In this document: one piece after another, positions 1-6,304 of the stretch
Position numbering within the stretch: the first letter of the stretch is position 1
Layout of the letters: the number at the start of each line of letters is the position of its first letter
Assembly: GCA_012744295.1 (NCBI GenBank)
Contig: JAAYIB010000058.1
Coordinates: forward strand, 1 to 6,304
Direction: 5' to 3'
DNA length: 6,304 nucleotides
DNA from: Acholeplasmataceae bacterium
GTDB taxonomy: Bacteria > Bacillota > Negativicutes > Acidaminococcales > Acidaminococcaceae
Position numbers and translations under genes: made by a program
Notes under the pieces: generated by a model
Database searches by the model: none
What the model saw: the letters and a program-made list of their open reading frames with translations, nothing else
What the model was told of the DNA's origin: nothing

Positions 1-2882
1 AAGTATCTGCGGAATCACCGATACTCAGCAACATGGAACTGGCAAAACTGCAGAACATAAAACAGCCAAAATTCGAAGCTGCCACAATACCGATTCTATT
101 TCCGGCGGAAAAAGGCGGCTCCGGGCTGCAAAAAGCCCTGGCAGGGCTCTGCCGCGAAGCCGACAGGCTTATTGCCGCAAACAAGTGCATTCTGATTCTT
201 TCTGATCGTGGCGTAAATGAAAAAATGGCGCCCATTCCTTCCCTTTTAGCTTGCTCCTGTCTTCATCACCATCTGATTCGCAACGGCACGCGCCTGAAGG
301 CCAGCATTGTAATCGAGTCGGGCGAGCCGCGTGAAGTTCACCACTTCGCGTTGCTGCTCGGTTACGGTGCAAGCGGCATCAACCCGTATCTTGCCTTCGA
401 AACTCTCGATGATATGTGTGCCAATGGCATATTGGCGAAAACATCGTACGAAAAAGCCTCGGAAAACTATATTTACGCTTGTACGCATGGTATAGCGAAG
501 GTTCTTTCCAAAATGGGCATTTCTACTGTACAGAGCTACCGGGGCGCGCAGATTTTTGAGGCCCTCGGAGTCAGCAGTGAGGTTATTCAGGAATATTTCA
601 CCGGCACGCCCTCACGCATAGGCGGCATTACCCTTGAAGAAATCGCCCGCGAAACGCTGATGCGTCACGAAGAAGCCTTTTCCGAGGAAGTTCCGGAACC
701 TTGCAGCTACCCCTCGGGCTCTGCCTACCAATGGCGCGAGGATGGCGAGCTTCATGTCTTTAATCCCCATACTGTCTACAATCTTCAGCACGCTTGCCGC
801 GAAAACGACTACGAAATCTACAAGACATTCTCCAATGATCTGAAGGGAAAAGAGCACGAAGGACAGAACCTCCGGAATCTTCTGACCTTCTCTCCCCAGC
901 GTCTGCCTATTCCCATCGAGGAAGTCGAATCGATTGACAGCATCTGCAAAAGATTCAAGACAGGGGCGATGTCTTACGGCTCTTTAAGCAAGGAAGCCCA
1001 TGAGGCGCTTGCCATCGCCATGAACATACTCGGCGGCAAAAGCAATACCGGTGAAGGCGGCGAGGATCCCTCACGTTTTCGCACCATGGCAAACGGCTAC
1101 AGCAAGAGGAGCGCCATCAAACAGGTGGCTTCCGGACGCTTCGGCGTTACAAGCAACTATCTTGTAAACGCGGATGAAATTCAAATCAAAATGTCACAGG
1201 GAGCAAAACCCGGCGAAGGCGGCCAGCTTCCCGGCAGCAAGGTTTACCCCTGGATTGCCGAATGCAGAGGCACTACCGCCGGCATTCAGCTTATTTCCCC
1301 GCCTCCCCACCATGACATCTATTCCATCGAGGATCTGGCAGAGCTTATCCACGACCTCAAAAACGCCAACCCCGCCGCGCGCATAAGCGTTAAACTTGTC
1401 TCGGAGGTAGGCGTGGGAACAATCGCCGCCGGCGTTGTAAAAGCCTGTGCCGACGTCGTACTTATCAGCGGCTATGACGGCGGTACCGGAGCTTCGCCGC
1501 GCACAAGCATTAATCATGCGGGGCTTCCCTGGGAGCTCGGCCTGGTCGAGACACACCAAACCCTGCTTTTGAATAACCTGCGCAACCGGGTTACCTTAGA
1601 AACCGATGGGAAACTAATGACCGGACGAGACGTTATCATTGCCGCCCTGTTTGGCGCGGAAGAATTCGGCTTTGCCACTGCTCCTCTGATCGCCCTGGGC
1701 TGCGTCATGATGAGAGTTTGCAACCTCAACACCTGTCCGGTGGGTGTTGCCACACAGGACCCCAAATTGAGAAGGAACTTTGCCGGCAAACCCGAGTACG
1801 TTGTCAATTACATGCGCTTTATAGCACGGGAAGTCAGAGAATATATGGCTGCCCTCGGCTTTAAAACAATCAACGAAATGGTTGGGCGCACGGAGGTTCT
1901 AATTCCTCGGCCCGAACGCAACTGGAAAAGCAGGCATGTCGACCTTTCTGCTCTTCTTCACAAACCGGACGTGGAGCCGGGCACCGAGCAGTACTGCACA
2001 ATAAAACAAAACCACCACCTGGACAAGTCCCTCGACGTAAGAGAACTTCTTGCCATCTGCAAGGCAGCCGTTACCGATAAGAAACCGGTCGAGATAACGC
2101 TGCCGATTAAAAATACCGACCGCGTAGCAGGGACGATCCTCGGCAGCGAAATCACCCGGCGTTATGGGCTCAGCGGTTTGCCCAAGGACACTATCCGCCT
2201 GAATTTCAAGGGCTCTGCCGGCCAGAGCTTCGGTGCTTTTCTTCCAAAGGGAGTCACGCTTTCACTTGAGGGCGACGCTAATGACCATGTCGGCAAAGGC
2301 CTTTCAGGCGGCCGTTTGGTGATTAAACCACCTGTCGAGTCCGCCTTCAACCCACATGAAAACATTATCATAGGAAACGTTGCCTTTTACGGTGCAACGA
2401 GCGGCGAGGCCTATATACGGGGAATTGCAGGTGAACGCTTCTGCATCAGAAACAGCGGTATACACGCGGTTGTCGAAGGGGTTGGCGATCATGGCTGCGA
2501 ATACATGACCGGAGGAACCGTTGTAATTTTAGGCAAAACAGGCCGCAATTTCGCGGAGGGAATGTCGGGCGGCGTCGCCTATGTTTTGGACGAGGATGGA
2601 ACCTTCGACGCCTATTGCAGCAAAGAGATTGTGCTTTTAGAGAAATTAGAAGCCGTAGGCGACAAAATGGAAGTTCAAAAGCTGGTACACGACCATGCCC
2701 GGCTGACAGGCAGCAGAACCGCTGAAATGATAATTGCCAACTGGGACGAATATGCATGCAAATTCGTTAAGGTAATACCGCGCGAATACAAGCGCGTCAT
2801 CGAAAGAATCAGCGAACTGGTGCAGGATGGCTTAACCAGGGAAGATGCCGCGATTCGTGTTTTCGAGGAGGGAAATGCATAA
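1..2882 (+). CDS. gltB: Glutamate synthase large (alpha) subunit, 5'-truncated by window edge
   Basis: Large subunit of glutamate synthase (GOGAT), a cytoplasmic flavoprotein that joins ammonia from glutamine to 2-oxoglutarate and reduces the product to glutamate. The frame is open from base 3 with no stop. The ATG at 33 has no ribosome binding site and lies inside a conserved SPILSN-type stretch, so it is internal. Roughly 540 residues, including the N-terminal glutaminase domain with its catalytic Cys, lie outside the window (inferred from the usual length near 1500). Visible parts in order: central domain (about 3-900); FMN/synthase domain beginning with TGAMSYGS at 960-983, then NTGEGGE, QGAKPGEGGQLPG and SGYDGGTGASP; 3Fe-4S ligands Cys at 1701, 1719 and 1734 (C-x5-C-x4-C, then PVGVATQ); and the C-terminal beta-helix (about 2211-2600) rich in Gly repeats such as GLSGGRLVI and GMSGGVAYVL. 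It overlaps gltD by one base. No frameshift or missing key residue is seen. Confidence 0.97.
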   Translation, partial: VSAESPILSNMELAKLQNIKQPKFEAATIPILFPAEKGGSGLQKALAGLCREADRLIAANKCILILSDRGVNEKMAPIPSLLACSCLHHHLIRNGTRLKASIVIESGEPREVHHFALLLGYGASGINPYLAFETLDDMCANGILAKTSYEKASENYIYACTHGIAKVLSKMGISTVQSYRGAQIFEALGVSSEVIQEYFTGTPSRIGGITLEEIARETLMRHEEAFSEEVPEPCSYPSGSAYQWREDGELHVFNPHTVYNLQHACRENDYEIYKTFSNDLKGKEHEGQNLRNLLTFSPQRLPIPIEEVESIDSICKRFKTGAMSYGSLSKEAHEALAIAMNILGGKSNTGEGGEDPSRFRTMANGYSKRSAIKQVASGRFGVTSNYLVNADEIQIKMSQGAKPGEGGQLPGSKVYPWIAECRGTTAGIQLISPPPHHDIYSIEDLAELIHDLKNANPAARISVKLVSEVGVGTIAAGVVKACADVVLISGYDGGTGASPRTSINHAGLPWELGLVETHQTLLLNNLRNRVTLETDGKLMTGRDVIIAALFGAEEFGFATAPLIALGCVMMRVCNLNTCPVGVATQDPKLRRNFAGKPEYVVNYMRFIAREVREYMAALGFKTINEMVGRTEVLIPRPERNWKSRHVDLSALLHKPDVEPGTEQYCTIKQNHHLDKSLDVRELLAICKAAVTDKKPVEITLPIKNTDRVAGTILGSEITRRYGLSGLPKDTIRLNFKGSAGQSFGAFLPKGVTLSLEGDANDHVGKGLSGGRLVIKPPVESAFNPHENIIIGNVAFYGATSGEAYIRGIAGERFCIRNSGIHAVVEGVGDHGCEYMTGGTVVILGKTGRNFAEGMSGGVAYVLDEDGTFDAYCSKEIVLLEKLEAVGDKMEVQKLVHDHARLTGSRTAEMIIANWDEYACKFVKVIPREYKRVIERISELVQDGLTREDAAIRVFEEGNA
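2865..2872 (+). promoter_or_regulatory. Ribosome binding site of gltD inside the end of gltB
   Basis: GAGGAGGG lies ten bases (counted from AGGAGG) before the gltD ATG at 2882 and within the last codons of gltB. With the TAATG stop/start overlap at 2880-2884 it fixes the gltD start and suggests translational coupling, which would help keep the two subunits in equal amounts (inference). Confidence 0.85.
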
Positions 2883-4351
2883 TGGGAAAACCAACAGGTT
2901 TTTTGGATTACAAGAGAAAAGAACAGCCCAATCGTCCTGTTTGCGAGCGAGTCAGGGACTGGAACGACATCAAGCTGCCGGTCCTTCCCGAAAAGGATAC
3001 CTTGCAAAACCAGGCGGCACGATGCATGGACTGCTCTATACCGTTTTGTCACAGCGGCGTGCTTCTTAACAACACGCTCAGCGGCTGCCCTCTGCACAAT
3101 CTCATGCCCGAATTCAATGACTTTCTCTGCCAGGGTCTGGAAGCATTTGCCTACGCCCGGCTGAATAAAACCAACAATTTTCCTGAATTCACCTCGCACG
3201 TCTGCCCCGCACCCTGTGAAGGTGCCTGCAGTGCCGGACTCGTGGCCGAACCTGTAACAATCAAGAATATCGAACAATACCTCAGCGAATATGCCTTCGC
3301 CAACGAACTTGTAAAACCGGTCAAACCACTACGAAGAAGCGGACGAAGGGTTGCGGTTGTCGGCTCGGGTCCTGCCGGCCTTGCCTGTGCCGATGAGCTA
3401 AACAAAGCCGGGCACGCTGTAGTAGTCTACGAAAAATCCGACCGCCCCGGGGGCTTGTTAATGTACGGCATTCCGAACATGAAGCTTGACAAATTCCTTG
3501 TAACAAGACGTATCGGCATCCTTGAGGCCTCGGGAATACAATTTTGTCTAAACAGCGAAGTTGGCTCGAGCATATCGGCGGAAATGCTCTGCAAGGAATT
3601 CGACGCGGTTGTTCTCTGCACCGGCAGCACAACTCCTCGCGACCTTGACCTTCCGGGCAGAAGTCTGAGCGGCATCCATTTTGCCAAGGAATACCTTGAG
3701 GCCGCAACAAAAGCCTTCCTGAATTCGCAGCCTTTGGAACACGAGTCCTTATCGGCCAAGGGCAAGGACGTTGTAGTGCTTGGAGGCGGCGACACAGGCA
3801 CGGACTGCGTCGCGACGGCTATCCGGCAGGGCTGCAGGAGCATTCGGCAGATTGAAATCATGCCCTGCCTGCCGGGCTCGCGGCAGCAAAACAATCCCTG
3901 GCCCGAATTCCCTCGCCTGTTTAAAACCGACTACGGCCAGGGAGAAGCGATTGAGATGTTTGGCACGGATCCAAGAAGTTACTGCCTTTCGACTAAGGAA
4001 TTCATTGGCAGCAAGAACACAGTCGAGGGGCTTCGGATCTGCAGAATCGAATGGAAAAACATCAATTGCCTGATGACGCCCTGCGAGATTCCGAAGACCG
4101 AAGAAACCATACCAGCGCAGCTCGTTCTCCTCGCCCTTGGCTTTACAGGTACGGCGCAAAAAGTATTTGAGGAATTCAAACTCGATAAAACCCGGCAAAA
4201 TAACATCCAGGCTAATGAAAAGGATTTCTCGACAAACGTTAAGGGGGTTTTCGCCGCAGGCGATTCGCGCCGTGGACAAAGCCTGGTTGTTTGGGCAATT
4301 GCCGAAGGCCGCGGAGCGGCAAAAGCGGTCTGTCGATATCTGAAGGGCTGA
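2882..4351 (+). CDS. gltD: Glutamate synthase small (beta) subunit, NADPH-dependent
   Basis: Small subunit of glutamate synthase. It oxidises NADPH through FAD and passes electrons via 4Fe-4S clusters to the FMN of GltB. The protein is complete at 489 residues, the usual length. The N-terminal iron-sulfur part has Cys48, Cys51, Cys56 and Cys69 (C-x2-C-x4-C-x12-C), followed by Cys108, Cys112 and Cys116 in HVCPAPCEGACSAG. The FAD-binding fold starts at GSGPAG (161-166) with the acidic strand end Glu184 and the RPGGLLMYGIP motif. The NADPH-binding fold has GGGDTG at 301-306. The C-terminal FAD motif GVFAAGD is at 455-461, followed by QSLVVWAIAEGR. The start at 2882 is set by the GAGGAGGG site and the overlap with gltB. 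The gene ends 15 bases before a strong terminator, so gltB-gltD is the end of the operon. Related FAD/NADPH subunits occur in other enzymes, but the adjacent gltB makes GltD the clear call. Confidence 0.97.
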   Translation: MGKPTGFLDYKRKEQPNRPVCERVRDWNDIKLPVLPEKDTLQNQAARCMDCSIPFCHSGVLLNNTLSGCPLHNLMPEFNDFLCQGLEAFAYARLNKTNNFPEFTSHVCPAPCEGACSAGLVAEPVTIKNIEQYLSEYAFANELVKPVKPLRRSGRRVAVVGSGPAGLACADELNKAGHAVVVYEKSDRPGGLLMYGIPNMKLDKFLVTRRIGILEASGIQFCLNSEVGSSISAEMLCKEFDAVVLCTGSTTPRDLDLPGRSLSGIHFAKEYLEAATKAFLNSQPLEHESLSAKGKDVVVLGGGDTGTDCVATAIRQGCRSIRQIEIMPCLPGSRQQNNPWPEFPRLFKTDYGQGEAIEMFGTDPRSYCLSTKEFIGSKNTVEGLRICRIEWKNINCLMTPCEIPKTEETIPAQLVLLALGFTGTAQKVFEEFKLDKTRQNNIQANEKDFSTNVKGVFAAGDSRRGQSLVVWAIAEGRGAAKAVCRYLKG

Positions 4352-4365
4352 AACGAATAATGCAT

Positions 4366-4405
4366 AAAAAGAGCTGCAGGATTTTTCCTGCAGCTCTTTT
4401 ATCTA
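4366..4405. terminator. Bidirectional rho-independent terminator between gltD and the nitroreductase gene
   Basis: A perfect 14-bp stem, AAAAGAGCTGCAGG (4367-4380) with CCTGCAGCTCTTTT (4387-4400), encloses a six-base loop. On the + strand the stem ends in TTTT; on the - strand it ends in TTTTT (the A run at 4366-4370). It lies 15 bases after the gltD stop and two bases from the TAG stop of the convergent gene, so one hairpin serves both genes. Confidence 0.92.
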
Positions 4406-5005
4406 TTTAAAAATTTTCATACGTTCGTCCAACGGTCCGAATTCCTTGTCACCGGCAGGAGCCAGCACCTTGCCAAAAGGCATCTGTGCCACAAGCTGCC
4501 AGGTGTCCGGCAGGTCCCACTCCTTGCGCACGGCGTCATCGATTAACGGATTGTAGTGTTGGAGCGATGCTCCGAGCCCCTCGGCTTCAAGCGCAGCCCA
4601 AAGCACAAACTGATGCATGGCATTTGTATGCTGCGACCAGACCGGAAAACGGTCCGCGTAGCTCGGGAACGCTGCACAAAGTGCGTCAACGGCATTCTTC
4701 TCTTCAAAGAACAAAATCGTACCGTAGCCAGAGGCAAAACAGTCATTTATTTTATTCTTGCTTTGCTCAAGCTGTTCCGGAGAAACAAGCTTAGCCAGTT
4801 CATTTAAAGTTATCTCCCACAGACGTTTGTGATTCCCGTTAAACAGAACCACCAGCCTCGTGCTTTGTGAATTGAACGGAGACGGCGTATGCAGGAGCGC
4901 GTCCTTTACCAATTCCTGTATCCTCTCCTCGCTTACCGTAATCTCGGCTCCGAGAGCGTAGATGCTTCTTCTTCCCTTTACTGCCTCCCAAAATTCTTTT
5001 TTCAC
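4403..5005 (-). CDS. Nitroreductase family protein, Frm2/Hbn1-like FMN oxidoreductase
   Basis: Small cytoplasmic flavoprotein of the nitroreductase superfamily, 200 residues and full length for the Frm2-like branch. Family members bind FMN as dimers and use NAD(P)H to reduce nitro compounds, quinones or similar acceptors; yeast Frm2 and Hbn1 are linked to lipid signalling and oxidative stress. The true substrate here is unknown. Visible motifs: RRSIYALG at 12-19 (FMN phosphate contact, as in the RRSxR start of the family), SPFNSQS at 42-48, GYGTILFFE at 93-101, FPVWSQH at 120-126, GLGASLQHYNP at 143-153 and MPFGK at 175-179. The start is GTG at 5005-5003: AGGAGGG lies six bases upstream, there is no other in-frame start before an upstream stop, and KKEFWEAVKGRRS aligns with the family N-terminus. 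It is convergent with gltD and divergent from the activase, so it is probably transcribed alone. Confidence 0.93.
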   Translation of the reverse strand: MKKEFWEAVKGRRSIYALGAEITVSEERIQELVKDALLHTPSPFNSQSTRLVVLFNGNHKRLWEITLNELAKLVSPEQLEQSKNKINDCFASGYGTILFFEEKNAVDALCAAFPSYADRFPVWSQHTNAMHQFVLWAALEAEGLGASLQHYNPLIDDAVRKEWDLPDTWQLVAQMPFGKVLAPAGDKEFGPLDERMKIFK

Positions 5006-5011
5006 ATTAAT

Positions 5012-5018
5012 CCCTCCT
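5012..5018 (-). promoter_or_regulatory. Ribosome binding site deciding the GTG start of the nitroreductase gene
   Basis: On the minus strand AGGAGGG stands six bases before the GTG at 5005. An ATG at 5007 overlaps this start in another frame and is followed at once by TGA, so it cannot start the protein. The spacing favours GTG. Confidence 0.85.
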
Positions 5019-5025
5019 ATGTTTG

Positions 5026-5045
5026 ATAAAGGCTATAACCTTTAT
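5026..5045. promoter_or_regulatory. Dyad in the nitroreductase leader, possible operator
   Basis: ATAAAGG (5026-5032) and CCTTTAT (5039-5045) form a perfect 7-bp inverted repeat around six bases. It lies between the proposed -10 and the ribosome binding site of the nitroreductase gene, where a repressor could block transcription. It could also form a weak RNA hairpin. No regulator is encoded in the window. Confidence 0.45.
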
Positions 5046-5061
5046 TTTAATCTTCACTTAT

Positions 5062-5090
5062 ATTGTAAACTAAAAAGCCTATTATTCCAA
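5062..5090 (-). promoter_or_regulatory. Candidate promoter of the nitroreductase gene
   Basis: On the minus strand TTGGAA (5090-5085) and TACAAT (5067-5062) are separated by exactly 17 bp. The -10 matches the sigma-70/sigma-A consensus at five of six bases and the -35 at four of six. Transcription would start near 5055, giving a leader of about 50 bases. The region is very A+T-rich, so chance matches are possible. Confidence 0.55.
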
Positions 5091-5097
5091 TAGGAAT
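5078..5097. promoter_or_regulatory. Overlapping dyads on the proposed nitroreductase -35, possible operator
   Basis: Two inverted repeats share bases: CCTATT-attcc-AATAGG (5078-5094) and ATTCC-aata-GGAAT (5084-5097). Both cover the proposed -35 at 5085-5090, a position where a bound repressor would block RNA polymerase. The regulator family cannot be named. Confidence 0.4.
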
Positions 5098-5109
5098 TAA
5101 TAATAATTA

Positions 5110-5136
5110 TCAATAATATTTAATTTTCAATAATAT
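5110..5136 (+). repeat. Short direct repeat in A+T-rich spacer
   Basis: TCAATAATAT occurs at 5110-5119 and again at 5127-5136, a period of 17 bases. It lies in low-complexity A+T-rich DNA between the two divergent promoters, so it may be chance or a bend or protein-binding tract. Confidence 0.4.
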
Positions 5137-5180
5137 GTAGCAAATATTTGAGAAAATACTTTCTTTTAGGTACCTTCTCT

Positions 5181-5209
5181 TTGACAAATTGCCGAAGTAG
5201 ATTTATATT
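5181..5209 (+). promoter_or_regulatory. Promoter of the activase gene
   Basis: A perfect -35 TTGACA (5181-5186) is followed after exactly 17 bp by TATATT (5204-5209), a five-of-six match to the -10 consensus. This is a strong housekeeping sigma-factor promoter by sequence. Transcription would begin near 5216, leaving a leader of about 90 bases before the ATG at 5305. In that leader AACCCATA is repeated (5240-5247 and 5263-5270), followed by seven T; no clear riboswitch or attenuator was recognised. Confidence 0.75.
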
Positions 5210-5304
5210 GAATTGAGGTATATAGTAATAATTAAGAAAAACCCATAAGGCACAACGATTTCAACCCATATTTTTTTGCGGTTGCTTAAGGCAGGTGTAA
5301 AATA

Positions 5305-6304
5305 ATGAATAATTTGCGCGTGGGAGTTGACGTCGGTTCCACGACAATAAAAATAGCCGTTATCGACACAAAAGGCACTTTGCTTTTCCACAGCTACCAA
5401 CGCCATTTTTCGGATATAGCCGGAACTTTTGCCGGAATTTTGGCCTATGCGCGCCCTTTTATCGAGAAAGCTCCTTTTTCGATTGTCTTTACAGGTTCGG
5501 CAGGCATAGGGCTTGCCGAAGGTCTTGAGCTGCCCTTTGTGCAGGAAGTAATAGCCTGCACGTCCGGCATCCGCAGATATCTGCCCAAAACCGGCACGGC
5601 CATCGAGCTTGGCGGAGAAGACGCCAAAATCACTTACTTTTATGAAAATATGGAACAACGCATGAATGGAGTTTGTGCCGGCGGAACCGGTTCCTTCATC
5701 GATCATATGGCGACCCTTTTGAATACCGACGCGGCAGGGCTGAATGAAATGGCGAAAAAAGCTTCGACCGTCCACCCCATCGCTTCACGCTGCGGAGTCT
5801 TCGCCAAAACCGACGTCCAGGCGCTCATGAATGACGGTGTCGTGAAGGAAGACATAGCAAGATCGATTCTGCAGGCTGTAGTCAACCAAACAATAGGCAG
5901 TCTCGCGCAAGGACGTCCCATTAAGCCGCCTTTGGCCTTTCTCGGCGGTCCTTTGTTTTTCCTCTCGGAGCTGCGCACCCTCTTTTTAGAAACGCTTGGC
6001 GTACCGGAAGACCAATCAGAAACGCCGGAATCATCTACTTACTTCATCGCTCTCGGTGCCATTTGGGCACAGGAAGGGGCTCTCATAGATTATGCAGTGC
6101 TTGAACGCAGACTTGAAGCACTGTCTGCTGCCGCGAAAACAAAAAGCAGTTCCTTGCAGCCGTTATTCAGTGTTACCGCCGACTATGAAGTGTTTTTGGA
6201 CCGACATGCAAAAGCAAAGGTGCAAAGAGCCGACATCTCTTCTCACAAGGGTCCGGCTTATCTTGGTATTGACGCAGGTTCTACAACAACAAAGCTTGTT
6301 CTGA
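5305..6304 (+). CDS. Large CoA-substrate enzyme activase (BcrAD/BadFG, 2-hydroxyacyl-CoA dehydratase activator type), 3'-truncated
   Basis: The frame runs 333 codons without a stop to the window edge. The ATG at 5305 is preceded by AAGGCAGGTG at 5288-5297, and an in-frame TAA at 5287 excludes a longer start. Family members are ASKHA ATPases that use ATP and a 4Fe-4S cluster to push an electron into a 2-hydroxyacyl-CoA dehydratase or benzoyl-CoA reductase. Visible motifs: phosphate loop DVGSTTIK (9-16), ELGGEDAK (101-108), NGVCAGGTGSF (121-131), SRCGVFAK (161-168) and LGGPLFF (213-219). Cys124 and Cys163 match the two cluster ligands of HgdC-type activators. After a linker, GIDAGSTTTK (321-330) opens a second ATPase domain, so this is the tandem-domain form. 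Such proteins usually exceed 1400 residues and continue into DUF2229 and dehydratase-like domains (family knowledge, not visible here). Their physiological reaction is poorly defined, so no gene symbol is given. Confidence 0.93.
   Translation, partial: MNNLRVGVDVGSTTIKIAVIDTKGTLLFHSYQRHFSDIAGTFAGILAYARPFIEKAPFSIVFTGSAGIGLAEGLELPFVQEVIACTSGIRRYLPKTGTAIELGGEDAKITYFYENMEQRMNGVCAGGTGSFIDHMATLLNTDAAGLNEMAKKASTVHPIASRCGVFAKTDVQALMNDGVVKEDIARSILQAVVNQTIGSLAQGRPIKPPLAFLGGPLFFLSELRTLFLETLGVPEDQSETPESSTYFIALGAIWAQEGALIDYAVLERRLEALSAAAKTKSSSLQPLFSVTADYEVFLDRHAKAKVQRADISSHKGPAYLGIDAGSTTTKLVL

Noticed and set aside
33..35. ATG at 33 as the true start of a short GltB lacking the glutaminase domain
   Set aside because: The frame is open upstream to the window edge with family-like residues (SPILSN), and no ribosome binding site precedes this ATG.
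2675..3277. A 200-codon minus-strand open frame across the gltB-gltD junction
   Set aside because: It is a shadow of two conserved genes and shows no family motif.
3110..4177. Seven GAATTC sites within gltD (3110, 3185, 3596, 3721, 3905, 3998, 4172), with two more at 1662 and 4439
   Set aside because: Almost all encode Glu-Phe pairs read as GAA TTC (PEF, KEF, EEF); codon preference and composition explain them, so no regulatory or restriction-related role is claimed.
5240..5297. A riboswitch or attenuator in the activase leader
   Set aside because: The leader has only an 8-base repeat, a T run and weak pairings with bulges; no stable stem precedes the T run and no known riboswitch core was recognised.
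5203..5775. A 190-codon minus-strand open frame over the activase start
   Set aside because: It is antisense to the well-supported activase with its family motifs, has no recognisable domain, and would run out of the coding region into the promoter.
6092..6304. A 70-codon plus-strand open frame near the right edge
   Set aside because: It lies in another frame inside the activase, whose frame carries the second GIDAGSTTTK motif over the same bases.
1..6304. CRISPR arrays, tRNA or rRNA genes, insertion sequences and prophage parts
   Set aside because: No regularly spaced repeats, clover-leaf sequences, transposase motifs or terminal inverted repeats were seen on either strand.

Overview
The window looks like ordinary chromosome from an anaerobic or facultative bacterium. 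Three things suggest this: strong AGGAGG-type ribosome binding sites, a GltD with the Gram-positive-like cysteine arrangement, and a large activase of the 2-hydroxyacyl-CoA dehydratase type, which is typical of anaerobes such as Clostridia, Negativicutes and some spirochaetes. Coding DNA is of medium G+C, while the one real intergenic region is strikingly A+T-rich. The genus cannot be fixed from the sequence alone.

Layout: positions 1-2882 (+) hold the C-terminal two thirds of gltB, the large subunit of glutamate synthase, cut by the left edge. Positions 2882-4351 (+) hold the complete gltD, the small subunit, overlapping gltB by one base (TAATG). A perfect 14-bp hairpin flanked by A and T runs (4366-4400) ends this operon and also the convergent gene. 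Positions 4403-5005 (-) encode an Frm2-like FMN nitroreductase with a GTG start. Positions 5006-5304 form a divergent, A+T-rich regulatory region with one good promoter reading right, one plausible promoter reading left, and several dyads near the left-reading promoter. From 5305 (+) to the right edge runs the start of a very large protein of the BcrAD/BadFG activase family. Its first ATPase domain is complete, and a second copy of the ATPase phosphate motif begins just before the window ends.

How the genes work together: GltB and GltD form NADPH-dependent glutamate synthase, which moves the amide nitrogen of glutamine onto 2-oxoglutarate. All iron-sulfur cysteines and nucleotide-binding motifs expected in the visible parts are present, so the enzyme looks functional. 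The nitroreductase and the activase are divergently transcribed and share a control region. A functional link between them is possible but is not shown by the sequence. Nothing here is clearly a new system; the most interesting parts are the fused tandem activase and the operator-like dyads and start-stop codon overlap in front of the nitroreductase.
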